Program-made: the position numbers and the translations under genes
Assembly: GCA_020847095.1 (NCBI GenBank)
Contig: JADLCR010000055.1
Span: 1 to 64,000, forward strand
DNA length: 64,000 nucleotides
Origin: Oligoflexia bacterium
GTDB lineage: Bacteria > Bdellovibrionota > Bdellovibrionia > JABDDW01
Direction: 5' to 3'
Notes under the pieces: generated by a model
What the model was told of the DNA's origin: nothing
Seen by the model: the letters and a program-made list of their open reading frames with translations, nothing else
Databases searched by the model: none
Shown here: in pieces, positions 1-7,185 of the stretch
Layout: the number at the start of each line of letters is the position of its first letter
Numbering within the stretch: the first letter of the stretch is position 1

Positions 1-152
1 CTTGAGCCTTATGATGTTGAGCGTCAAGGACAAGGTAGTACGGTTAAAAAGAACATGAAACTATGTGTCAGCACGAGGAAAGTATTAATAAATTGCGTTC
101 CAAAAGCCGATATGATGAAAGCGAATCAGACAACTAATGAAAAGGTGTAACT

Positions 153-1301
153 ATGGGTCAAGAAGTTCAGATTTACGATAAAGCAATAGATAAGGGATTA
201 GAAGGTGTGGTGGCTTGTTCGACGGCTATCTCCTCTATCGTAGACGCAACGCTGACTTATTGCGGTTACACCATCGAAGACTTGGCGGCGAATTCAACTT
301 TCGAAGAGACGGCATTTCTTCTTTGGAACAAACGTCTTCCAACCCAAGTAGAACTTGAAAAGTTTAAGAAGGAGCTTTCGAGCCATTTCAAATTGGACTC
401 CGAGTTCGTCACATTTTTAAAAGGTCTCCCAAATAAGAATATTCATCCCATGGAATGGCTAAGAACCGCCGTTTCGGGACTCGCCCTTTGGGATAAAGAC
501 GCTCAAGATATTTCAGCAGAAGCCAATCAACGAAAGGCGCTGCGATTGACCGCCAAAATGGGCGTGCTTGTGGCAGCTCTCGAAAGACTTCGAACGGGCA
601 AGCCACTGCTTGAGGCCCGACCTGATAAATCTGTTGCTTGGAATTTTTTGTACCTTTTGAAGGGGACTGAGCCTGATCCCTTTCATGTAAAGGTTTTTGA
701 TACTGCGCTTATCTTGCACGCTGATCATGAGCTTAACTGTTCGGCGTTTAGTGTGCGTGTGACAACGAGCTCATTGAGCGATCTCCACGCGGCCATCACG
801 AGCGGAATTGGCACCCTTCGAGGACCCTTGCATGGCGGCGCTAATGAACAAGTCATGAAAATGCTTTTGAAAATTGGAAACATGGAAGAGTGCGAGAAAT
901 TTATCAAAGGCGCTCTCGAGAACAAAGAAAAGGTCATGGGCTTTGGACATCGTGTTTATAAAAACGGTGATCCGCGAGCTAAGATTTTGAGGTCCATGTC
1001 TCAAGAACTAGGTAAGCGCCGTGGTGAACCTCAATGGTATGACATGAGCGTGCGCATTGATGAAATCATGCAAGATAAAAAAGGACTTCTTCCTAATGTG
1101 GATTTTTACAGCGCCAGTGTTTATTACTGCTTAGATATTCCCATTGATTTATATACTCCCATTTTTGCGGTTAGCCGTATTTCTGGCTGGATCGCACATG
1201 CCTTAGAGCAATATGCAGGTAATCGCATTTACCGACCTCGCGGAAACTATATTGGTCATCACGATCTCAAATGGGTTGCTCCAGACAAGAGAAAATCCTA
1301 A
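153..1301 (+). CDS. gltA: Citrate synthase
   Basis: Condenses acetyl-CoA with oxaloacetate to citrate at the entry to the TCA cycle; cytosolic. At 382 residues it has the length of the compact citrate/methylcitrate synthases. The three catalytic positions are visible: His227 in GPLHGG, His266 in GFGHRVY and Asp316 in NVDFYS. The C-terminal CoA/substrate loop contains YRPRG. The start ATG follows a weak AAAGG-type ribosome site. It stands alone, followed by a 111-base gap. A 2-methylcitrate synthase role cannot be excluded by sequence alone, but no prp genes are nearby, so citrate synthase is preferred. Confidence 0.95.
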   Translation: MGQEVQIYDKAIDKGLEGVVACSTAISSIVDATLTYCGYTIEDLAANSTFEETAFLLWNKRLPTQVELEKFKKELSSHFKLDSEFVTFLKGLPNKNIHPMEWLRTAVSGLALWDKDAQDISAEANQRKALRLTAKMGVLVAALERLRTGKPLLEARPDKSVAWNFLYLLKGTEPDPFHVKVFDTALILHADHELNCSAFSVRVTTSSLSDLHAAITSGIGTLRGPLHGGANEQVMKMLLKIGNMEECEKFIKGALENKEKVMGFGHRVYKNGDPRAKILRSMSQELGKRRGEPQWYDMSVRIDEIMQDKKGLLPNVDFYSASVYYCLDIPIDLYTPIFAVSRISGWIAHALEQYAGNRIYRPRGNYIGHHDLKWVAPDKRKS

Positions 1302-1354
1302 ATTTTGATCAATTCTTGATCAGAAAATTCAAAGATTTCTAATCTCAAAACCGT

Positions 1355-1382
1355 TTGAGTCTTAAGCCTGGGGCGCCGATAG
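1355..1382 (+). promoter_or_regulatory. Possible sigma-28 (FliA) promoter before the PilZ genes
   Basis: GCCGATAG at 1375-1382 matches the sigma-28 -10 consensus GCCGATAA at 7 of 8 positions. Twelve bases upstream, TTGAGTCT matches TAAAGTTT at 5 of 8 positions. The expected start of transcription falls about 20 bases before the start codon at 1413. The -35 match is modest, so this rests mainly on the -10. Confidence 0.35.
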
Positions 1383-1412
1383 GAAGAGTGGGCTTTAATA
1401 TTGGAGTTCACT

Positions 1413-2105
1413 ATGAATTATCCGGTTCGCTTTCTCTTGGTCAGTCGTAAAACAGACGATGCCTTTCGAATAAAAACAGAAGTTGAAAGAAATAAGCTTT
1501 ATAAAGTTGAGCTCGAAGAGTCGGCTTCTGGAGCTATCGAAAAAATCAAAGAAGGTGACGTCCATTGTTTAGTTTTCAACTTTGAAAGTTTCAAGACCAC
1601 AAAAATGCCCCTAGTTAAAAGTTTGCGCGAAGCCGGGTATACATTTCCAATTATTGTTTTTGCTGAGTACGTTCAAAAAGAATCCTTGCTTGAAATGGCA
1701 AAGCTCACAAAGGCTGTTGTCATTGAACGGCCCTTTGAACCAAAGGATGTCTGGGGAATATGCGAAAAGCTGGTTCAAGGATATGACGTTCCGCAAAGGG
1801 TTCATCGTCGATTTTACACGAATCAGACTGCCGTGTTTGAAAAGGTCGTGAGCGGAGAACTTGTTCAGGGCCGTATTTACAACCTGTCAAAAGGCGGAGC
1901 TTACATAGAAGTGACAGAAGGTAAAGTGGGCCTCGGTGATCTTGTTAAGGTGGAAATTCATCTCGATAAAGTTTCAAGATCCTACAATGTGGATGCTCAA
2001 GTTGTTTGGACTTCACAAAAAGGCGGTTGGCTCGGTAAGCCGGCTGCTGGAGTCCGTTTTATTACTGCGGGCGATGTTTACAGAAATCTTCTCGAGAAAC
2101 TATGA
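1413..2105 (+). CDS. Receiver-like/PilZ two-domain protein 1
   Basis: About 230 residues: an N-terminal response-regulator-receiver-like fold (roughly 1-120) followed by a PilZ domain (roughly 125-230). The PilZ part has both c-di-GMP-binding motifs, RxxxR at residues 129-133 (RVHRR) and NxSxxG at 157-162 (NLSKGG), so binding is expected. In the receiver part the phospho-acceptor position after the third strand reads Asn (LVFN) rather than Asp, so ordinary phosphorylation is unlikely. The start is ATG 1413 with GGAG six bases upstream; a TTG 12 bases earlier is less likely. First of three tandem paralogs, overlapping the next by four bases. The output partner is unknown. Confidence 0.85.
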   Translation: MNYPVRFLLVSRKTDDAFRIKTEVERNKLYKVELEESASGAIEKIKEGDVHCLVFNFESFKTTKMPLVKSLREAGYTFPIIVFAEYVQKESLLEMAKLTKAVVIERPFEPKDVWGICEKLVQGYDVPQRVHRRFYTNQTAVFEKVVSGELVQGRIYNLSKGGAYIEVTEGKVGLGDLVKVEIHLDKVSRSYNVDAQVVWTSQKGGWLGKPAAGVRFITAGDVYRNLLEKL

Positions 2106-2806
2106 ACGACAAAAGGGATTTAAAAGACAAATTCACTGTTCTTTTGATGTCAAAAGAGCGGCAGGATCAAGAAATGATCCAAAAGGAGATCTCTCAGTCG
2201 GGTGGGGTTTATGAGCTCACGGAGAACTGGGAAGCTGCTTTTAATCGGATTCAGAGCGGCGGCATTGATTCCGTCGTTGCCAATTTATTTATTTTCGATG
2301 GAGATGCCTTTAATCGAATTAATCATTTGAAGGTGGTCGCGCCCACTCTCACACCCACTATTGTCTCAGCGACAAACATGTCGATCACCCGTGACCAATT
2401 GAAAAAAGCTGGAAAGATTGTCGTTTTGGATAAGCCACTGAAAGTGGGTGCGATTGAATCGATCGTGAGTCGTCTTAAATCAGGAGAGCAAGTATCGCTG
2501 AGAGATGAAGCGCGATTTGTTGCTAGACAGTTCTTGGTTATGGAAAAACTTCCGGCGGGCCAAACTCAAAAGGCCTTGATATTAAACATTTCTAAACAAG
2601 GTGCCTGCGTTGAATTTAAAGGGGCGGCTTTAAAGGCGGGGGAAGTCTTAAGAATGACCATTCCTCTGGATGTGGTTGGCCGTACGCACACCGTCTATGG
2701 AAAAGTTGTTTGGACAAAAGATGGATCAGGAATCCAATCCATTGGACTTATTTTCGTATCAGAGGAAATAGCATTCAATCTGATTTTAGAAAAGGCAACC
2801 GCTTAA
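2102..2806 (+). CDS. Receiver-like/PilZ two-domain protein 2
   Basis: Same architecture as its upstream neighbour and translationally coupled to it through an ATGA overlap. The PilZ RxxxR motif is RDEAR and the second motif is NISKQG, so c-di-GMP binding is expected. The receiver-like half has Asn (VVAN) at the normal Asp phosphorylation site, suggesting a phosphorylation-independent interaction domain. It is the most diverged of the three copies, although the 234-residue length is conserved. Probably cytosolic, since there is no signal peptide or membrane segment. The three genes probably arose by tandem duplication. Confidence 0.82.
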   Translation: MNDKRDLKDKFTVLLMSKERQDQEMIQKEISQSGGVYELTENWEAAFNRIQSGGIDSVVANLFIFDGDAFNRINHLKVVAPTLTPTIVSATNMSITRDQLKKAGKIVVLDKPLKVGAIESIVSRLKSGEQVSLRDEARFVARQFLVMEKLPAGQTQKALILNISKQGACVEFKGAALKAGEVLRMTIPLDVVGRTHTVYGKVVWTKDGSGIQSIGLIFVSEEIAFNLILEKATA

Positions 2807-2817
2807 AGTGAGTTTTT

Positions 2818-3519
2818 ATGACTAAGAGAATGAAGCCGCAATTTTTACTGGTGAGCAAAGACAAAGAAAGCACGACAGAGATTCTCAACACGCTTTCTTT
2901 TTCGAAATCTTACGAAATCCTAATTGCGGGAAGCCTCAATGAGGCGATGCATCTCTTAGCAACCAATTCCATAAAGTGTGTTATTTTTGATATTCCAACC
3001 TTCACACTAAAAAGTATCAAATTCATAAATAAGCTAAGAGAAATGTATCAAGAGCCGCCATTCATGATCATTTCATACAAAATTCAAAAAGAGGCTTTTG
3101 ATAGTGCTTGTAAAATTGATCGGGTTGTCATGCTCGAGAGAACTTTCTTGCATGAAGAGCTGCCCGGAATTTGCGAGAAAATTGTCACTGGCCGAGAAAT
3201 CATGCAAAGAAAATTTAAACGTTTTGCTACGGATCAAATCGTAGAGATTGAGCGCATGGTCACCGGTGAGGTTTTTCGGGGATTTGCTTTTAATTTGAGT
3301 CAGGGTGGCGCTTATATCACAATCGAAAACGGCTCGGTCGCGCCCGGTGACATATTGCGAGTCGGTGTTCGGCTCGACAAAGTAGGAAAACTTCATGTCT
3401 TGTTCGGTAAGGTCATTTGGGTGATGCAAAATCCAATTAACAAACTAAACCCAAGGGCTGGCGTGCGGTTTGTCCCTGCGGAATTTGTGTACTCTTCTTT
3501 GTTAGAGACGGTTAAATAA
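2818..3519 (+). CDS. Receiver-like/PilZ two-domain protein 3
   Basis: Third paralog in the array, 233 residues, separated from the second by 11 bases. The PilZ motifs RKFKR and NLSQGG are intact. Unlike the other two copies, the receiver-like half keeps an Asp at the phospho-acceptor position (VIFD). A conserved-position Lys near the end of the receiver is not obvious, so phosphorylation remains uncertain. Its last eight bases overlap the convergent CDF transporter gene, leaving no room for a terminator. Likely a c-di-GMP effector. Confidence 0.83.
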   Translation: MTKRMKPQFLLVSKDKESTTEILNTLSFSKSYEILIAGSLNEAMHLLATNSIKCVIFDIPTFTLKSIKFINKLREMYQEPPFMIISYKIQKEAFDSACKIDRVVMLERTFLHEELPGICEKIVTGREIMQRKFKRFATDQIVEIERMVTGEVFRGFAFNLSQGGAYITIENGSVAPGDILRVGVRLDKVGKLHVLFGKVIWVMQNPINKLNPRAGVRFVPAEFVYSSLLETVK

Positions 3520-4444
3520 GCGGCTCTAGCTTCTTAAGGCTTTCATCTTCAATTTGAATGGTGACGTGATCGATTCCAAACTGATCCCGAATCAGATCTC
3601 TTAAAGCAAGCAAAAGATCATGCTTGGATCCTTCTTGGGCTACAACGTGAACGCTCAAACAAACCACACCTGAGGTGATCGTCCACACATGAAGATCATG
3701 GACTTCTTTGACACATTTTACCGCCTCCAAGGATTCTTGAATTTTCTGAATATCGAGATGCCGTGGAGTTCCCTCTAGTATCACGTGAGTTGTATCCAAT
3801 ATGAGGCGATAGGATGATGCTAGAATGATAAGGGCGATAATAATTGAAACTATCGCGTCGGCTTGGGTCAGGCCAAAAAAGTAAATTAATACCGCGGCAA
3901 TAATTGCTCCTAAAGACCCCAAAGCGTCACCCATCACATGAAACAAAGCTCCCCGCACATTGAGATGGGTATGGTCACCATGGGTCAAAATCCAAGCGCC
4001 GGCTAAATTGAAGGCAAGCCCCGCAAGCGAGATCCAAAACATTTCCACCGACTTGATTTCGCCAGGGTCTTGAAGCCTACCGATGGCTCCCCAAACAATG
4101 CTTACGGCAATCACGGCCAGAAGGAGCCCGTTCAAAAAGGCCGCTAAGATTTCCATGCGCAGGTAGCCAAAGGTTCGTTTGGCGGTCGCCGGGCGATTTG
4201 AAATAATAAATGCAAATAGACTCAGAGAAAGGGCAGCGGCGTCGGTCAACATATGGGCCGCATCGGACATTAACGCTAAAGACCCGGTGTAGAGTCCGCC
4301 GAGCACCTCGGCCACCATGAACAAGAGGGTGAGCGCAATCACCCATTTCAGCTGACTGGCATTTTCTTTGTTTCGATTAGACCATGAATGATGATGATGG
4401 TTGTGATGATGTTCATGATCACCGCAATGGTCTTTGTGCGTCAT
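3512..4444 (-). CDS. Cation diffusion facilitator (zinc-type efflux)
   Basis: A CDF antiporter of the CzcD/ZitB type that exports Zn2+ or a related divalent metal across the inner membrane. The N-terminus is a histidine-rich metal-binding stretch. Six membrane segments follow, with the intramembrane site residues in SDAAHMLTD (segment 2) and HVMGD (segment 5), and then a cytosolic ferredoxin-like domain. An ATG six bases further upstream exists, but the AAAGAG ribosome site lies only one base from it and seven bases from the ATG at 4444, so the latter is chosen (310 residues). Divergent from selD. Confidence 0.92.
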   Translation of the reverse strand: MTHKDHCGDHEHHHNHHHHSWSNRNKENASQLKWVIALTLLFMVAEVLGGLYTGSLALMSDAAHMLTDAAALSLSLFAFIISNRPATAKRTFGYLRMEILAAFLNGLLLAVIAVSIVWGAIGRLQDPGEIKSVEMFWISLAGLAFNLAGAWILTHGDHTHLNVRGALFHVMGDALGSLGAIIAAVLIYFFGLTQADAIVSIIIALIILASSYRLILDTTHVILEGTPRHLDIQKIQESLEAVKCVKEVHDLHVWTITSGVVCLSVHVVAQEGSKHDLLLALRDLIRDQFGIDHVTIQIEDESLKKLEPLI

Positions 4445-4505
4445 ATGCATACTCTTTAGCTAAACGAAATTTAATCCCTTGTCACTAAGACTTTGATCTA
4501 CGAAA

Positions 4506-5570
4506 ATGAACGCCATGGTCTGGAAAAGATTAAAGAAAAAAGACCGGCTTACCCAAAGCGTTTCTTGCGCTGGTTGAGCCGCAAAACTTAGCCCGGCGGT
4601 GCTGAGGCAAGCAGTCAAAAATATTCCTAAGTCGACGGATCCGAATCTTCTTGTGGGATTCGAGAATGCTGACGATGCAGGGGTCTATCGATTATCCAAA
4701 AATCAGGCTTTGGTTCAAACCGTAGATTTTTTCACCCCCATTGTTGATGATCCGACTTGGTTTGGGCGAATTGCCGCCGCAAATAGTTTGAGCGACATTT
4801 ACGCCATGGGGGCCCAACCATTGACGGCGCTTAATATCTTTTGCGCTCCAGAAGATTTGCCACCGGCCACGATATCTAAAATTCTAAGTGGTGGAGCGGA
4901 AAAGCTTCGAGAGGCGGGCTGTGTCTTGGTCGGGGGGCACTCGGTAAAAGACCGTGAACTTAAATTTGGAATGTCGATTACCGGAATGGTTCACCCGAAA
5001 AAATATTTAAGCAATGACATGGTCAAAGTAGGAGATGTGCTCGTACTCACTAAACCCTTAGGAACAGGGGTCATCACCACGGCGGCAAAAAACGATAGCT
5101 GTCCCCCAGAGGTTCTGAAAAAGGCGGTGCTGAGTATGGCAAGGCTTAATCGCAAGGCCGGTGAGTTGATGATTAAACACGGGGCCCATGCTTGCACAGA
5201 TATTACGGGCTTCGGACTCATGGGTCATTTGTCTGAGTTGGCAAGAGCGAGTCACGTCAAAATTCGAATTCAAACGGGGCAAATTCCACGCTTTGCCGGT
5301 GTCGAAAAGCTTATAGAGCAGGAGTTTTATACGCGCGGGGATCAGTTAAACCGTGACTACGCGAAACCTTTTCATATTGCAGAACGAGTATCCCAAACCG
5401 ACCAGCACCTTATTTTTGATCCGCAAACGAGTGGAGGACTGTTGATTTGCATCCCGCCAAAAAAATGTTTGGGGTTTATTCGAGCTATGACTAAGGCGGG
5501 CGAACTCGCTACGCCCATAGGAACAGTCTTGAAGAAGCAAAAACATGGGTTAATCGAGGTTGTCCCATGA
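4506..5570 (+). CDS. selD: Selenide, water dikinase containing selenocysteine (UGA at 4575-4577)
   Basis: Makes selenophosphate from selenide and ATP, the selenium donor for selenocysteine and selenouridine synthesis. Reading from ATG 4506 (or 4515) through the in-frame TGA at 4575 gives RLTQ...CAGU-AAKLSP, which aligns with the family N-terminus LTQ...GAGCGCK. The U falls on catalytic Cys17 of E. coli SelD. The second Cys of that motif is Ala here. Downstream are DPNLLVG, DDAGVY, DFFTPIVDDP, GGHSV, TGFGLMGHL and DPQTSGG. The full length is 354 residues, close to E. coli SelD (347). A caller that stops at TGA would start at GTG 4599 and lose the active site. No good ribosome site precedes either ATG. 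Confidence 0.88.
4587..4606 (+). promoter_or_regulatory. Candidate bacterial SECIS hairpin in selD
   Basis: Ten bases after the TGA, CTTAGC (4587-4592) pairs with GCTGAG (4601-4606) to form a six-pair stem with one G-U. The loop CCGGCGGT can close one further C-G pair to leave a GG-starting apical loop about 18 bases from the TGA. This fits the general description of bacterial SECIS elements, which are recognised by SelB. No energy calculation was made. Confidence 0.55.
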
Positions 5571-6259
5571 AAATTAAGTCTTTCTTGTTGGATAATGCTG
5601 CGACAAAAAACGCTTTTGGTCTGCACGAAGCGCGCGAGCTTAAGCAGTTTGTTCAAAAGGCGGTTAGTGAAAAGGCCTTGGGAATTATTATTGAGTCGGC
5701 ACTTCCGAGGGTTTTCTGTTCGGGAGGAAATTTGAATGAATATCGAAAACTCAAGACAAAGGCCCAAGGAGTAAAAGTAAACGCCGAGATCCGTCACATA
5801 TTGAAGTGGATAAATCAACAGCCCATTTTTTTAACAGCCGCCGTTGAAGGTGCATGTGTGGGTGGGGGATGTGAGGTCATCAGCTACTGTGATTTTATCG
5901 CCGTCGGGACTGGGGGGCGGATTGCCTACAAACAAGTTTCCCTAGGACTTATTCAAGGCTGGGGTGGGTTGTCGCGACTCGTTCAGCGCGTTGGAGCTGC
6001 AAAGGCTTTGGATTGGACGACGTCAGGCCAGTGGATTTCACCTCAAGTGGCTGTGGATTCAGGATTATGCGACCAGCTGGTTTCGAAAGGTCAGGCGGCC
6101 AAAGCCTGTGCGCAATGGTTAGGGGAGCGATCGCCTCATGTGGCCAAGTTTTTACCCAAGCTTCGAGATTGTTTAAAAGGGCCAATTCAGAAAGAAGAAA
6201 AACTCTTTGATTCGCTTTGGTTTGGCGACGTCCATAAAACCATGTTAAACAATCGCTGA
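5567..6259 (+). CDS. Enoyl-CoA hydratase/isomerase (crotonase) family protein
   Basis: Crotonase-fold protein of 230 residues, slightly short for the family (about 260). The oxyanion-hole elements are present: FCSGGN near residue 49 and GACVGGG near residue 95. The position of the first catalytic Glu of true hydratases appears to be Gln (YKQVSLG), so the reaction may not be classical hydration; isomerase, hydrolase or a dead enzyme are alternatives. It starts by an ATGA overlap with selD, suggesting co-expression, although no functional link to selenium is evident. Confidence 0.8.
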   Translation: MKIKSFLLDNAATKNAFGLHEARELKQFVQKAVSEKALGIIIESALPRVFCSGGNLNEYRKLKTKAQGVKVNAEIRHILKWINQQPIFLTAAVEGACVGGGCEVISYCDFIAVGTGGRIAYKQVSLGLIQGWGGLSRLVQRVGAAKALDWTTSGQWISPQVAVDSGLCDQLVSKGQAAKACAQWLGERSPHVAKFLPKLRDCLKGPIQKEEKLFDSLWFGDVHKTMLNNR

Positions 6260-6882
6260 TGTTAAAATTTCAAGCCTTTGTTGTGAATCATTTTTTTGAA
6301 AATACTTATTTGGTCTATGATGAATCGTCCAAAGAGGCTCTCATTATCGACCCCGGTCTACCCGAAAAAAAACTCGATCAATTTATTCAAACCCATGATC
6401 TAAAAGTAATGGGCCTAGTCTGCACCCATTGTCATCCCGATCATATTGCGGGAGTTAATTACTACAAGAGCCGCCTTAAAGCGCCATTTTGGATCCATCG
6501 CGGAGAAACTCAAATTTTAGATGCTTATGAACAATGGGCTCCGGCACTTGGTTTTGAGCCCGTGGCTCCGGTTCCTACCGATTACTACCGAGGCGGGGAT
6601 GAGTTTTATTTGGGTGATTCAAAGCTCAAAATAATCGAGACCCCAGGGCATTCTCCCGGTGGGGTTTGTTTTCATTGCGCCGCTCAGAAAATACTGTTTT
6701 CTGGAGATTCCTTGTTTCAGCGGTCTATTGGGCGAACGGATTTTCCGGGTGGCAATCACGATCAACTGCTTCAATCTATTCGTAGCCAGCTGTTTACCTT
6801 AGAGGGCACAACCCAGGTATTTCCCGGCCATGGTGAGGCCACTTCCATTAAAGAAGAAATCGAGGAAAACCCCTTTCTTTAA
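6259..6882 (+). CDS. Metallo-beta-lactamase-fold hydrolase (GloB-like)
   Basis: A 207-residue zinc hydrolase with the signature THCHPDH at about residues 54-60, GHSPGG (His), SGDSLF (bridging Asp) and PGHG near the C-terminus. This set is typical of the glyoxalase II/YcbL-like branch, which hydrolyses thioesters such as S-lactoylglutathione. It lacks the extra C-terminal domain of full glyoxalase II, so YcbL-like is the closer fit and the substrate is uncertain. No signal peptide. The start overlaps the previous stop (TGATG). Confidence 0.9.
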   Translation: MLKFQAFVVNHFFENTYLVYDESSKEALIIDPGLPEKKLDQFIQTHDLKVMGLVCTHCHPDHIAGVNYYKSRLKAPFWIHRGETQILDAYEQWAPALGFEPVAPVPTDYYRGGDEFYLGDSKLKIIETPGHSPGGVCFHCAAQKILFSGDSLFQRSIGRTDFPGGNHDQLLQSIRSQLFTLEGTTQVFPGHGEATSIKEEIEENPFL

Positions 6883-6895
6883 TCGGGGTTGACCG

Positions 6896-6924
6896 TTGAC
6901 ACAAAATCGACCCTGGGGCAATAT
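6896..6924 (+). promoter_or_regulatory. Possible sigma-70 promoter before ferredoxin
   Basis: TTGACA at 6896-6901 is a perfect -35. Seventeen bases later CAATAT (6919-6924) is a mediocre -10. It lies in the 68-base gap before the ferredoxin gene, whose ribosome site AAGGAG follows at about 6936. Confidence 0.4.
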
Positions 6925-6950
6925 ATCCGACCAGTTAAGGAGTTGATTAA

Positions 6951-7184
6951 ATGGCAGACCAAGCCAACAAATATGATCAAAATGTTCCCGGCAAGTTTTA
7001 CGTGGACAAGCAATGTATTGCTTGTGATGCCTGCTGCACCTCAGCTCCTAATAACTTCAAAATGAACGAATCTGAAGGACATGCCTATTTGGCCATCCAA
7101 CCTCAAACTCCTGAAGAAGAAATTCAGTGTAAAGAGGCAATGGAAGGCTGCCCAGTCGAGGCCATCGGAAACGACGGCAAGTAA
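6951..7184 (+). CDS. Ferredoxin, single [4Fe-4S] cluster type
   Basis: A small acidic electron carrier of 77 residues. The cluster ligands are CIACDAC (CxxCxxC) near residues 23-29 and a distal CP in GCPVEAIG. A further Cys next to the first group and one at about residue 63 are present. This is the pattern of Bacillus-type ferredoxins with one [4Fe-4S] cluster. A strong AAGGAG site lies eight bases before the ATG. One base separates it from the DNA polymerase X gene, so the two are probably co-transcribed. The redox partner is unknown; a ferredoxin-NADP reductase-like gene lies at 33877-34584. Confidence 0.93.
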   Translation: MADQANKYDQNVPGKFYVDKQCIACDACCTSAPNNFKMNESEGHAYLAIQPQTPEEEIQCKEAMEGCPVEAIGNDGK

Positions 7185-7185
7185 A

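Noticed and set aside
87-113. GCCGATAT as a sigma-28 -10 before citrate synthase
   Set aside because: No -35 element at the right distance (TAAA is two bases too close) and the -10 has a mismatch.
1-150. Open frame of 49 codons at the window start
   Set aside because: Could be the end of a preceding gene, but its sequence is not recognisable, and an open frame of this length is not rare by chance.
1302-1340. TTGATCA repeats after citrate synthase as a terminator
   Set aside because: The pairing is AT-rich and short with no T-run; not convincing.
4599-5570. SelD starting at GTG 4599
   Set aside because: This start removes the conserved N-terminal motif with the catalytic residue and Lys; the frame upstream of the TGA encodes it, so readthrough is preferred.
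7081-7185. Longer DNA polymerase X start inside ferredoxin
   Set aside because: The extra 35 residues do not resemble the family; ATG 7186 gives the normal N-terminus.
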